Positions 8,712-17,000 of a stretch of DNA of 37,669 bases are shown here, one piece after another; within the stretch, counting starts at the first letter, position 1, and every line of letters starts with the position of its first letter. A model generated the notes under the pieces. That model saw nothing but the letters and a program-made list of their open reading frames with translations. It was not told the DNA's origin and searched no databases. The stretch comes from Corynebacterium sp. HMSC036D02 (lineage in GTDB: Bacteria; Actinomycetota; Actinomycetes; Mycobacteriales; Mycobacteriaceae), in the NCBI RefSeq assembly GCF_001836165.1, contig NZ_KV827647.1, forward strand, positions 1 through 37,669, read 5' to 3'. The position numbers and the translations under genes were made by a program.

Positions 8712-10640
8712 ATGGCACGAGGCAGAATTCCGGACAGCGATATCCAAGCTATCCGTGAACGCGCGCCTATTGATGAAATCGTGGGCGAGTACGTTCAGCT
8801 CAAACCCGCTGGCTATGACTCTCTGAAGGGGCTGAGCCCGTTCAAGGATGAGAAGACCCCCTCTTTCCACGTGCGCCCACAGCGCGGCTATTATCATTGC
8901 TTCTCCACAGGCAAGGGCGGGGATGTCTTCAGCTTCCTCATGGAAATGGAGCAGGTCTCCTTCCCGGAGGCCGTTGAGGCCGTAGCCCAGAAGATTGGCT
9001 ACCACATCAACTACCAAGGTGGTACCACCGGTGCGCGCGATGAAAAGCCCGGCACCCGCCGTCGGCTTATCGCTGCGAACAAGGCCGCGCACGAGTTCTA
9101 CCGCCAGCAGCTAGAAACCCCGCAGGCCGCCGCCGGACGCGAGTTCCTTCTGGACCGCGGCTTCTCCAAGGAAATTATCTACGAATTTGAATGCGGCTAT
9201 GCCCCGGAGGGCTGGGACACGGCCACTAAGCACTTGCTGCGCATGGGCTTTTCTTTTGAGGAGCTCGACGCCGCCGGCATTTCCAAGATGGGCAAGCGCG
9301 GTCCCATCGACCGCTTCCACCGGCGTCTGCTGTGGCCCATCAAGGACCTATCCGGCAACGTCATCGGTTTTGGCGCACGCAAGCTTTTCGACGATGACAA
9401 GCTGGGTAAGTACATGAACACGCCCGAGACCATGCTCTATCACAAGTCCAAGGTGCTCTTCGGCCTGGACTTGGCCAAGCGCAACATCGCCGAGCAGCAC
9501 CAGGCCGTGGTGGTGGAGGGCTACACGGACGTCATGGCTATGTACGCAGCAGGCGTGAAGACGGCCGTGGCTTCCTGTGGCACCGCCTTTGGCGCGGACC
9601 ACCTGCAGGTGCTGCGCCGCCTCATGTTGGATGACTCCTACTTCCACGGCGAGCTCATCTACACCTTCGACGGTGATGAGGCCGGGCAGAAGGCCGCCAT
9701 GCGCGCCTTCGAGGGCGAGCAGAAATTCACCGGCCAGTCCTTCGTCTCCGTGGCCCCGGATGGCATGGATCCTTGCGATCTGCGCCTTGAGCGTGGCGAC
9801 GCCGCAGTGCGTGACTTGGTGGCGGACCGCATCCCCATGTTTGAGTTCGTCATTCGTTCTGTCATCTCAGACTTCAGCATCGACTCGGCCGAAGGCCGCC
9901 TCCAAGCCCTGCGCCGCGCGGTGCCCGTGGTGGCCCAGATCCGCGATGAACCCCTGCAGCGCGAGTACGCCCGCCGCCTTGCCGGTTGGGTGGGCTGGCC
10001 CGATCCGGAGGAAGTACTCCACCAAGTGCGTCAGGAGGCGCGTAAGCCCAGGAAGGAACAGCGCCCGCGCTTTGCCTCCCTGGAACAGACCTCATCTGCG
10101 CCCGCGCAGTCTAATGCCCCCGTCATGCACATCCCTGGCCCCCGCGAGCCACACCTGTGGCCGCAGCGCGAGGCCCTCAAACTGGCCCTGCAGTACCCGC
10201 AGATCGCCGGCAGCTATTTCGACGGCATTACGGAGGATGCCTACTCCAACGAGGCCTACCGCACCATCCGCCGCGCCATCTCCACCCTCGGTGGTGTCAC
10301 CGCCGGTGCTGAACAACCCGGCGTGGAATGGCTGGCCGCCGTGGCGGGTGAGATGCCGGACCTCATGGCCCGCAACTTCGTCTCCGAGCTCGCCGTGGAA
10401 CCCATCAAGCTAGGGGAGACCGGCAACCCCGACACCGATCTTGAGGCCTACGCTGATTCCGTGCTCTCCCGCCTCCAGGAAGCCCGCGTGGGCGACCAAG
10501 TAGCCCAACTCAAGGCCCAACTAGGCCGCATGCGCCCCTCCGACGACGAAGAGTCCTACAACTCACTCTTCGCCGACCTTGTCGCCCTCGAACAGGCCCG
10601 CCGCGAGCTCAATGACCGCGCCTTCCGAGGAGTGCGCTAG
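8712..10640 (+). CDS. dnaG: DNA primase
   Basis: A 642-residue replicative primase. The N-terminal CHC2-type zinc domain occupies about 1-100. The catalytic core follows, with 'VVVEGYTDVMAMYAAG' (TOPRIM acidic Glu), 'ASCGTAFG' and 'YTFDGDEAGQKA' (TOPRIM DxD). The C-terminal helicase-interaction domain is about 460-642. DnaG makes RNA primers for lagging-strand synthesis. Oddity: of the four usual zinc ligands only the third is kept. The positions equivalent to E. coli C40, H43, C61 and C64 are S42, K45, C63 and T66, yet the surrounding 'PFKDEKTPSF' and 'YYHCFSTGKGGD' are intact. Length and all TOPRIM residues look normal, so the gene is functional. Confidence 0.97.
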   Translation: MARGRIPDSDIQAIRERAPIDEIVGEYVQLKPAGYDSLKGLSPFKDEKTPSFHVRPQRGYYHCFSTGKGGDVFSFLMEMEQVSFPEAVEAVAQKIGYHINYQGGTTGARDEKPGTRRRLIAANKAAHEFYRQQLETPQAAAGREFLLDRGFSKEIIYEFECGYAPEGWDTATKHLLRMGFSFEELDAAGISKMGKRGPIDRFHRRLLWPIKDLSGNVIGFGARKLFDDDKLGKYMNTPETMLYHKSKVLFGLDLAKRNIAEQHQAVVVEGYTDVMAMYAAGVKTAVASCGTAFGADHLQVLRRLMLDDSYFHGELIYTFDGDEAGQKAAMRAFEGEQKFTGQSFVSVAPDGMDPCDLRLERGDAAVRDLVADRIPMFEFVIRSVISDFSIDSAEGRLQALRRAVPVVAQIRDEPLQREYARRLAGWVGWPDPEEVLHQVRQEARKPRKEQRPRFASLEQTSSAPAQSNAPVMHIPGPREPHLWPQREALKLALQYPQIAGSYFDGITEDAYSNEAYRTIRRAISTLGGVTAGAEQPGVEWLAAVAGEMPDLMARNFVSELAVEPIKLGETGNPDTDLEAYADSVLSRLQEARVGDQVAQLKAQLGRMRPSDDEESYNSLFADLVALEQARRELNDRAFRGVR

Positions 10641-10669
10641 CGAGCACTACGCACTAATCCGCACGCCCC

Positions 10670-10693
10670 CGCGCACGCGTTTTAGCGTGCGCG
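10670..10693. terminator. Bidirectional hairpin terminator between dnaG and the YtxH-like gene
   Basis: Arms CGCGCACGC (10670-10678) and GCGTGCGCG (10685-10693) pair perfectly over a 6-base loop. The hairpin sits exactly between two convergent genes, abutting the stop codon of the minus-strand gene at 10694. Confidence 0.65.
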
Positions 10694-10969
10694 TTAATCT
10701 TCGTCCGGCTCGTAAATCCGGTCCGGCTGCACTCCATCTGCGGCGCCACGCTTGTCGCGGCGCCCCTTGTTGTAGTCCTTAAGCTCGCGCATGCGCGGCT
10801 CTGGGTCCAAGCGGTTGGCCACAGCCTTGCGTGCGGAGCGTACCGCGGCTTTGGTGGCGGGGGAGTTGACGGCCTTCTCATAGGCGCCCTTAATTTGGTG
10901 ATAGCGCTTGCGCCCAGCCTTGGTTCCAAAGACGTATCCGGCGGCAGCACCCACAACAAATTGGATCAT
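10694..10969 (-). CDS. YtxH-like small membrane-associated protein
   Basis: A 91-residue protein starting 'MIQFVVGAAAGYVFGTKAGRKRY', a short hydrophobic Gly/Ala segment followed by 'GTKAGRKRY'. This pattern is typical of YtxH/DUF-type small actinobacterial proteins. The rest is basic and helical, with a charged C-terminus (PDRIYEPDED). Members are envelope-associated with no assigned activity. It is convergent with dnaG and shares its terminator. Confidence 0.8.
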   Translation of the reverse strand: MIQFVVGAAAGYVFGTKAGRKRYHQIKGAYEKAVNSPATKAAVRSARKAVANRLDPEPRMRELKDYNKGRRDKRGAADGVQPDRIYEPDED

Positions 10970-11188
10970 TGGAAACTAGTCATCCCCTTACTTCAAGCCG
11001 GCGCAATAGCCAGCGTTTGCGTACAACGTACGGGAAACGTGCAATTCTCATGAACAGCCTACCTGCCGCAGCGATCTTGGGCAGGCGGCGGTGGGCAGTG
11101 AAGCCACCAGTAACGGGGAATAGAGATAGGGAATAGATATGACGTGAACTCTTCCCATAAGGCATTCGCTTCAGTTAACTTAATACCT

Positions 11189-11326
11189 GTGAAGACTTCT
11201 AAGCATACGTATGCGGCATCGGCAGCTGTGGCGATGTCGGCGCTGCTCACCGCCAGCGTGGCGGCAGCTGAGCCTCGTACCGCCGGGCTTGAAGAGCCGC
11301 GCGAAGTCACCGTGAGCGAGGACTAG
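11189..11326 (+). CDS. Possible small secreted peptide
   Basis: A GTG-initiated frame of 45 residues, consisting of a basic start (KTSKHTY), a hydrophobic Ala-rich core and an AxA-type cleavage site (SVAAAEP), leaving about 18 mature residues. The GTG is preceded by TAACTT at 11176-11181, spaced as a -10 for a leaderless start. The frame extends upstream to 11144, but that part lacks coding character. No homolog recognised; it may be a small exported peptide or a chance signal-like frame. Confidence 0.4.
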   Translation: MKTSKHTYAASAAVAMSALLTASVAAAEPRTAGLEEPREVTVSED

Positions 11327-11373
11327 CGCTCATCTTCTTGAAGCCAAGCCATGTGCGCGAAACATAAGCGCTG

Positions 11374-11379
11374 TAGACT
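11374..11379 (+). promoter_or_regulatory. -10 box (TAGACT) for wecB
   Basis: TAGACT about 40 bases before the wecB start matches the corynebacterial TANNNT -10 pattern. The 5' leader then holds the GAAGGA ribosome-binding site at 11408-11413. The -35 is weak. Confidence 0.4.
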
Positions 11380-11418
11380 CCTATGGAGATTCTCTCCCGG
11401 TAAAAACGAAGGATGTCT

Positions 11419-12576
11419 ATGTCTAAGCCAAAGATTATGACCGTGTACGGAACCCGTCCTGAGGCCATCAAGGTGGCACCGGTCATCAAGGCACTGGAGA
11501 AGGACGAGCGTTTTGAATCCGTAGCCGTCTCCACTGGCCAGCACAAGGAAATGCTGGAACAGGTCAACACCATGTTTGGAATTGAACCAAAGCTGGACCT
11601 TCACCTCATGAAGCCCGGTCAGGGCCTTAATGAGATTGTCTCCCGTGCGCTCATGGGGCTCGATGAGATCATTGATGCGGAGCAGCCTGATGTCATTATT
11701 TCCCAGGGCGATACCTCGACTGCAATGACTGCAGCACTTGCTGGTTTCCATCGCGGCGTAAAAATCGTCCACCTCGAAGCGGGTTTGCGCACCGGCGACA
11801 TTCACTCTCCGTTCCCGGAGGAAGCTAACCGTAAGCTGATTGGTCAAGTAGCTGAGCTACACCTTGCTCCGACGGCAGGCTCGATGGAAAACCTGCGCCG
11901 CGAGAACGTGCGCTCCAAGGACATTGCGGTCACTGGTAACACCGTTATTGACGCTCTTCTGGAGGCAGCCAGCTGGGATACCGCGTTTGAGGATCCTGCT
12001 CTGCAAGCAGTGGCTGAATCCGACAAGCGTCTGGTTGTGGTGACCACCCACCGCCGCGAGAACCTTGAAGCGATGAAGGAAATCGGTGGCGCGGTCAAGG
12101 ACCTTGCAGAGAATTACTCGGACATTAACTTTGTTCTGCCGCTGCACCTGAACCCGAAGGTTCGTGAAGCTGTGCTTCCGGAAGTCGAGTCTTTGCCCAA
12201 TGTTCTCATCACGGATCCGCTTCCGTACGATCAGTTCACCAAGCTGCTTGACCGTGCAACCATCATCCTGACTGATTCTGGCGGGGTCCAGGAGGAAGCG
12301 CCGGCTCTGGGTAAGCCGGTCCTAGTCATGCGCCAGAACACTGAGCGCCCTGAAGCTGTTGTTGCCGGCACTGTGAAACTTGTGGGTACCAACCGTAGTC
12401 TCATCGTGGCGGAAGCCAAGCTGCTGCTCGATGACGGCGCTGCGTACACCTCCATGGCTAACGCCGTAAACCCCTATGGCGACGGCAAGGCCGCAGAGCG
12501 TGCCGTTGCTGCTATTGCTGAGCTCCTCGGCGCAGGGGAGCGCCTGCCGGACTTTGACCCAGGTATTGAGCTATAG
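11419..12576 (+). CDS. wecB: UDP-N-acetylglucosamine 2-epimerase (non-hydrolysing)
   Basis: A 385-residue enzyme that interconverts UDP-GlcNAc and UDP-ManNAc. Family signatures are visible: 'VYGTRPEAIKVAPVI' at the N-terminus, 'QGDTSTAMTAALAGF', 'HLEAGLRTGDIHSPFPEEANRK', 'TTHRRENL', 'LTDSGGVQEEAPALGKPVLVMRQNTERPEA'. The ATG at 11419 is preferred over 11413 because GAAGGA ends at 11413. It is a single gene here, but wecC lies at the far end of the adjacent glycan island; together they would supply UDP-ManNAcA. In actinobacteria WecB-type enzymes may also supply ManNAc for other wall polymers. Confidence 0.95.
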   Translation: MSKPKIMTVYGTRPEAIKVAPVIKALEKDERFESVAVSTGQHKEMLEQVNTMFGIEPKLDLHLMKPGQGLNEIVSRALMGLDEIIDAEQPDVIISQGDTSTAMTAALAGFHRGVKIVHLEAGLRTGDIHSPFPEEANRKLIGQVAELHLAPTAGSMENLRRENVRSKDIAVTGNTVIDALLEAASWDTAFEDPALQAVAESDKRLVVVTTHRRENLEAMKEIGGAVKDLAENYSDINFVLPLHLNPKVREAVLPEVESLPNVLITDPLPYDQFTKLLDRATIILTDSGGVQEEAPALGKPVLVMRQNTERPEAVVAGTVKLVGTNRSLIVAEAKLLLDDGAAYTSMANAVNPYGDGKAAERAVAAIAELLGAGERLPDFDPGIEL

Positions 12577-12585
12577 AGAATTGAG

Positions 12586-12628
12586 ATGAATGGGCAGGCG
12601 CGTATTTCTAGTTGCCCTGCCCATTCAT
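12586..12628 (+). terminator. Hairpin after wecB
   Basis: Arms ATGAATGGGCAGG (12586-12598) and CCTGCCCATTCAT (12616-12628) are perfectly complementary over 13 bp. The hairpin begins 9 bases after the wecB stop. There is no U-tract, so the termination mode is uncertain. Confidence 0.5.
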
Positions 12629-12651
12629 GTGGTTCCACGTAAGGTAAAGCT

Positions 12652-13314
12652 ATGGAACCACGTGACATTAAATGCACTAACTCTCAGCGCACCACAGCTT
12701 CCCAAGTATTGGCTGATGCGATGTCTGTAGGCCAACTCAGCGTCGCCGAATTTGAGGAACGTTCTTCTACATGTGCCAACGCGACGACGCGCGGCGAGTT
12801 GCTCGACCTCGTTTCCGATCTCCTTGAGGATCCCGGAAGAGTACTCTTTGGTAGCCATGAGGTCGCCTCAAAGAGCTCACACGCGATTAACACTGTAGAT
12901 GGGGAGCTTGCTACGACTGTTGACCGCGCACTAGCTCAAGTCGAACCATCCGTGCGTGGTGCTCAGGGCCTTTCCATGGGCATTTTCGGTGGCACTACGG
13001 TTCGAAGTACTCCCATTGCCTCTCGCCATACCACAATGGGTATTTTTGGTGGGACAGACGTAGACCTGCGCGGTGCTGCACTTCGAGAACACGTAACCAC
13101 CATTCAAGCGGTTGGAATCTTTGGCGGTGTCGACGTATGGATTCCCGAGGGCTTTCGTGTCCGAGTTAACGGCATCGGCCTTTTCGGCGGGCATGACATC
13201 AAGGTTGACCGTGGGGCTATTGATCCGGCCGACCTACCTGCTAGCGCTCCAGAGGTTGTCGTCAACTGCTTTAGCCTTTTTGGAGGGGTAGACGTGCACG
13301 TTGTTAAGCGTTAG
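12652..13314 (+). CDS. DUF1707 / LiaF-like C-terminal domain protein
   Basis: A 220-residue protein. The N-terminal DUF1707 (SHOCT-like, about 1-55) is recognised by 'T..Q...ADAMSVGQLSVAEFEERSSTCANATTRGEL..LVSDL'. The C-terminal half (about 100-220) has four repeats of '(I/L)FGG.(T/V)D(V/L)', the beta-helix signature of the LiaF/cell-wall-active-antibiotic-response C-terminal domain. No TM segment is present. Such proteins are thought to take part in envelope-stress sensing or gene regulation; the mechanism is unknown. Monocistronic, ATG start. Confidence 0.85.
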   Translation: MEPRDIKCTNSQRTTASQVLADAMSVGQLSVAEFEERSSTCANATTRGELLDLVSDLLEDPGRVLFGSHEVASKSSHAINTVDGELATTVDRALAQVEPSVRGAQGLSMGIFGGTTVRSTPIASRHTTMGIFGGTDVDLRGAALREHVTTIQAVGIFGGVDVWIPEGFRVRVNGIGLFGGHDIKVDRGAIDPADLPASAPEVVVNCFSLFGGVDVHVVKR

Positions 13315-13370
13315 GTCGGTGACGGGGATTAAAACGGCACGACATTTCCACGACGATAGTCACCAAAATC

Positions 13371-13787
13371 GGCTTAAGGGACATTTCGTGTGGATAAACC
13401 GATACGGATTCTCGGGGCAGCCTGGGATAATTCCTTGATCTTGATTTTGAATCGGTTCCAACGGCCCGATCTGTGAAATCAACAACGGATAACACTAGGT
13501 CTGTGGTAGATAAGTCGCAGCTGGTGCGATTAGGCCAATTCCTATGGCGACGTCCGCACCGAAGTCCCTGTACATCCACTGGACCTAGCCAGGTCGCAAG
13601 ACTTCGGACGCAATGGGAAAAGCGGCATACGCGGCCTGGACGAAAGAAGAGCTCACACGACGTGGCCACCCAGACGGGCGACCAGCCACATTCGACACCC
13701 ACATCGACAACGAATGGAACCCCAGCTTAGGCATAAGAAAAGGCTGGGCCGGACGCTCCTAAATCCACACGAAATGTCCCTTAAGCC
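13371..13787. mobile_element. MITE-like element with perfect 25-bp terminal inverted repeats
   Basis: The ends 13371-13395 (beginning GGCTTAAGGGACATT) and 13763-13787 are perfect inverted repeats of 25 bp. They are flanked by a direct repeat, CAAAATC, at 13364-13370 and 13788-13794 (8 bp, CCAAAATC, if the last terminal base is shared). This is the expected product of a transposition event. The 417-bp interior has no transposase, only a 49-codon frame (13613-13762) of unknown nature. The GG-start ends and 7-8 bp duplication are compatible with an ISL3- or IS256-type enzyme acting in trans; the family is not certain. Confidence 0.85.
13613..13762 (+). CDS. Small ORF inside the MITE-like element
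   Basis: A 49-codon ATG frame beginning MGKAAYAAWTKEELTRRG, whose stop lies at the start of the right inverted repeat. It is hydrophilic, with no recognised domain. No clear ribosome-binding site. It may be a passenger peptide, a transposase remnant, or chance. Confidence 0.2.
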   Translation: MGKAAYAAWTKEELTRRGHPDGRPATFDTHIDNEWNPSLGIRKGWAGRS

Positions 13788-13818
13788 CAAAATCCGGATA
13801 AGTTCCTAGATAGAACAG

Positions 13819-13850
13819 CAAAAAGCCGCTTGGAATACAAGCGGCTGTTT
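13819..13850 (-). terminator. Intrinsic terminator of tRNA-Asn
   Basis: Read on the minus strand: AGCCGCTT-loop-AAGCGGCT followed by TTTT, starting 3-4 bases after the tRNA 3' end. The stem is perfect and the T-run is adjacent. Confidence 0.85.
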
Positions 13851-13852
13851 CG

Positions 13853-13925
13853 CTCCTCCAACTGGGCTCGAACCAGTGACCCTTCGATTAACAGTCGAAT
13901 GCTCTGCCAACTGAGCTATGGAGGA
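13853..13925 (-). tRNA. tRNA-Asn (GTT)
   Basis: A 73-base cloverleaf on the minus strand: acceptor TCCTCCA/TGGAGGA, D-arm with AGCTCAGTTGGCAGAGC, anticodon loop CTGTTAA (GTT), T-arm GGTTCGAACCC, discriminator G; CCA is not encoded. It borders the glycan island and the MITE-like element. Confidence 0.97.
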
Positions 13926-14154
13926 ATATATGTATGCTGCTAAGCAAATCGCTTTGCTCTGTGCAACGAGAAATAACTATATATGGAGGGTGCTTAGAAT
14001 GGCAAATCCGCAGGGAGAGCTGGATATCTTGAGAGGAAACTATACGTTTGAATCTTGCCCTTCGTACTTGTCCTGAAGGGGATAGGTTCATCACTTGATA
14101 GTGCGGTGTGTATTATTTCAAGACAGGCATTGCTCGACCTAGAGGGGCGGACGG

Positions 14155-15435
14155 ATGAAGGTTCTAGTTCTTTCACAGTTCTGGCATCCCGAAAATGGGG
14201 TTCCCCAGCGAAGGTGGACCTGGTTAGGCGGGTTATTTGCTCAAAAAGGCGTTGAAGTTGTTGTTATTGCACCGCCACCCCACTATCGCCGGAATGTTTC
14301 CTTTAAAAAAGCATTGAAATCGTTCCGTATTGTCTCTGCGCCGGAATCAGGGGTTGCAGGGGAAAAGATTTACAGAAGTCCATTTATTCCTTCAGGTGAA
14401 TCGTTGATTGCGAGAGCACTATCTCAGGCCTTTATCGCTAAGGGGGCTTTACTTGCAGCTGCCATCCGATGGGCAGGAATCCGCAAGGTTGATGCGGTAG
14501 TAGGGACTGTCCCGGCGCTGCCAACTGCGGTGGTTTCTTTTCTAATTGCTCGGGTCGCAGGGGTTCCCTATGTCATAGATTTACGCGATGCATGGCCAGA
14601 TTTGATGAGGGAATACGGTAGCTGGAACCGTGCATTGGAGACGCAGTCAACACATCATAAGAGGCTAAAGCCAAAACTTGTGCAGGCATTGAGCTATGTA
14701 GTGCAGCAAGGCCTGAATGCCTTACTGGCTCGTGCGGATGCGATAATAGTAACTTCGAATGACCTGGGTAAGCAGCTATCCGCTGGAGTTAAGCGAAGTC
14801 ATTGCCAAAAGATCATTACACTCCGTAACGTGTTTCCTGCGAGTCTGTCAATGCCGGCTGCTCGAAATCCCTTAGTGGATCGCCCCCTTCGTGTCCTCTA
14901 TGCTGGAACTCTCGGACGGGCTCAGAACCTAAAAAATGTTATTGACGCTGTAAGAACTGCTGAACAACGAGGAGTTCCGATTGAGCTTGCGTTTGTGGGG
15001 GGAGGCGCGGCCGTCGATGCTTTGAGGGAATACGCTGATATGAAGGACGTCGATGCAACCTTCTATCATGTTCGCTCTGCTTCTGAGGTCGTTAGCTTCT
15101 ATGATTGGGCTGATACTGCGCTAGTACATTTAACCGACTGGGAACCTTTAAATAGAGCAGTTCCCTCCAAAACTTACGAATTGATGTCCGCTGGCGTCCA
15201 CATTACTGGGGTGGTGGCGGGTGAGACTGCCAAAATTATCCGTGAGTTGCATGCGGGCGATGTTGTTCCTCCGGAACGGCCTCAAGAGCTCGCTGAATTG
15301 TTTGCCGAGTTGTATGCGTGTCCAGATCGTTTGCTGGTATCGGATGAAGGGCGGTTGTGGGTCAATCGAGAGCGAGAAGTGGTGGTCCAAAAGAGGGTGG
15401 ACGAGCTAATTGATTGGATTGGAAAAGTGAATTGA
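14155..15435 (+). CDS. Glycosyltransferase family 4 (WbuB-like)
   Basis: A 426-residue GT-B fold glycosyltransferase. The N-terminal domain opens with 'MKVLVLSQFWHPENGVPQRRW' (as in WbuB-type GT4) and contains 'DLRDAWPDL'. The C-terminal domain has 'VLYAGTLGRAQNLKNVIDAV' and the nucleotide-sugar-binding 'SKTYELMSAGVHITG' segment. It would transfer a sugar from a nucleotide donor to a lipid-linked intermediate at the cytoplasmic face. First gene of the island, about 230 bases after tRNA-Asn. Its stop overlaps the next start (TGATG), implying translational coupling. Base composition is visibly more A+T-rich than the core genes. Donor and acceptor are unknown. Confidence 0.9.
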   Translation: MKVLVLSQFWHPENGVPQRRWTWLGGLFAQKGVEVVVIAPPPHYRRNVSFKKALKSFRIVSAPESGVAGEKIYRSPFIPSGESLIARALSQAFIAKGALLAAAIRWAGIRKVDAVVGTVPALPTAVVSFLIARVAGVPYVIDLRDAWPDLMREYGSWNRALETQSTHHKRLKPKLVQALSYVVQQGLNALLARADAIIVTSNDLGKQLSAGVKRSHCQKIITLRNVFPASLSMPAARNPLVDRPLRVLYAGTLGRAQNLKNVIDAVRTAEQRGVPIELAFVGGGAAVDALREYADMKDVDATFYHVRSASEVVSFYDWADTALVHLTDWEPLNRAVPSKTYELMSAGVHITGVVAGETAKIIRELHAGDVVPPERPQELAELFAELYACPDRLLVSDEGRLWVNREREVVVQKRVDELIDWIGKVN

Positions 15436-16985
15436 TGAGGGGATTGCGTTGGATTAATTATCTGTTGGTGTCTGTAACGTTTTCAGTCAAGAAGGCACTT
15501 GTCGAACCGAAGAAGTTTATTCTTTTGGTGTCCCAACGACTCGTGGGATACCAAGTGATTGGTACTGTGAAAGCGTGGCTGGAAGCTGTCAAAAGTAGGG
15601 ACCGTGATGAAGCACCCTCGAGTCGACGTGAACGCCTAGACTTCTTTCTTTATATCGGCGACTATGATCTCGCTTTAGGCGAATTTAAAAAATTGCCATT
15701 AATTAAACGTTGTATAAACTTTCCGAAAAAGAATCTTGCCAAGATTAAAAGGGATCAATTTTACCGTACGATTTATAAAGGGCGAGAAGCAACAGGCTTG
15801 GGAGGGGGGACCAATATTTTATATTATGTTAACAACTCCCTTCCGTATACACAATCGGGATACACTATTCGCACGGCGGCCTTGACGAAAACCGTTCGGG
15901 AAAAAGTTGATTCAATTAGTACGGCAACGCGGCTAGGTTACCCCTTGGTTATAGGAAAGATTCCCCAGCCGGCTAAGGAGCCGAGCGGACTAAATACCTT
16001 AATTCCACGCGTAATGCCGTTTCGTGAAGATCGTAGATACCGATTGGCAAAGAAGTTACTAATGCGCGTCTGTGTTGAGAGGGGGATCGACCTAATCCAG
16101 ACTACTTCAGATTTCAAAAATGCCTCGTTAGTTTCTGATGTGGCTCATGATATGGGGATTCCGTGGATATACGAGATTCGAGGAGAGCCTCACAATACTT
16201 GGCTTTCTAAGTTCCCCGAAAAAATGGCGACTGAAGCAGAGAAGTCTTTCCATTATCGGCACTCTGAGCAAAAAGAAATCGAAGCTGCGGGGAAGGCGAG
16301 CGCGGTCATAGTGTTAAGTGAGCTGACTAAAAACAGGCTAGTGCGGGCTGGTATCTATGAAGGTAAGATAGTCACAATTCCGAATGCAATTGATTCTGGA
16401 ATGCAGATCGATCGAACAAATGCGATAAATATACGAACCCAGATGAAGCTGCAGGGCAAAAAAGTCGTGGGGACGGTCAGTTCTCTAGTTCCATATGAGG
16501 GGTTAGATACACTAATCCGCGCCTTACCAAACTTGGATGAGCGAATTGAATTGGTTTTTGTAGGAGACGGAGAAGACCGCGCGAGGCTCGCTGCATTAGC
16601 AGCTTCATTAGACTTAGAGAACCGAGTTCATTTCGTGGGTAGACAGCCAAGCTCTGAGATTCAAAGCTGGTATTCTATCTTTGATGTTTTTGTGGTCCCG
16701 AGAATTGAATCACGAGTTACCCGATACGTTACCCCGATAAAGCCTTTAAATGCTTTGGCGGTCGGTGTCCCTCTAGTGTGTTCCGATTTGCCGGCTTTGA
16801 GGGCGGTCACCGGTGGATATGCTAAATTTGTCCCGCCGCAGTCTCCCACTGATCTAGCGGAAGCTATCACTGAAGTCATTGAGTCACCAGAGGAAATGTT
16901 GGCGGAAAAGGAATGGTTGGATTCTATGACTTGGGAGGCTAACGGCAGAAAACTAGCTAGACTATATCGAAGTTTACTAAATTGA
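15435..16985 (+). CDS. Glycosyltransferase family 4
   Basis: A 516-residue GT4 protein from the ATG at 15435, which overlaps the previous stop. The first 130 residues are a basic, poorly conserved extension. The GT-B fold follows: 'NILYYVNNSLPYTQSGYTIRT' (N-domain Gly/Thr loop), 'YEIRGEPHNTW', 'IPNAIDSG', 'VGTVSSLVPYEGLDTLIRALPNL', 'VGDGEDRARLAALA', and 'VTRYVTPIKPLNALAVGVPLVCSDLPAL' carrying the donor-binding E/P region. The third GT4 gene shares the same 'YEGL.TLIRA' and 'TPLKPxxAxAxGxPLL' motifs, suggesting the two arose by duplication. Specificity is unknown. Confidence 0.9.
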   Translation: MRGLRWINYLLVSVTFSVKKALVEPKKFILLVSQRLVGYQVIGTVKAWLEAVKSRDRDEAPSSRRERLDFFLYIGDYDLALGEFKKLPLIKRCINFPKKNLAKIKRDQFYRTIYKGREATGLGGGTNILYYVNNSLPYTQSGYTIRTAALTKTVREKVDSISTATRLGYPLVIGKIPQPAKEPSGLNTLIPRVMPFREDRRYRLAKKLLMRVCVERGIDLIQTTSDFKNASLVSDVAHDMGIPWIYEIRGEPHNTWLSKFPEKMATEAEKSFHYRHSEQKEIEAAGKASAVIVLSELTKNRLVRAGIYEGKIVTIPNAIDSGMQIDRTNAINIRTQMKLQGKKVVGTVSSLVPYEGLDTLIRALPNLDERIELVFVGDGEDRARLAALAASLDLENRVHFVGRQPSSEIQSWYSIFDVFVVPRIESRVTRYVTPIKPLNALAVGVPLVCSDLPALRAVTGGYAKFVPPQSPTDLAEAITEVIESPEEMLAEKEWLDSMTWEANGRKLARLYRSLLN

Positions 16986-17000
16986 ACGTAGGTCGGAATC

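Noticed and set aside
13473..13730. 85-codon frame inside the MITE-like element
   Set aside because: Composition is low-complexity Thr/Ser/Arg and it competes with a different frame; no ribosome-binding site.
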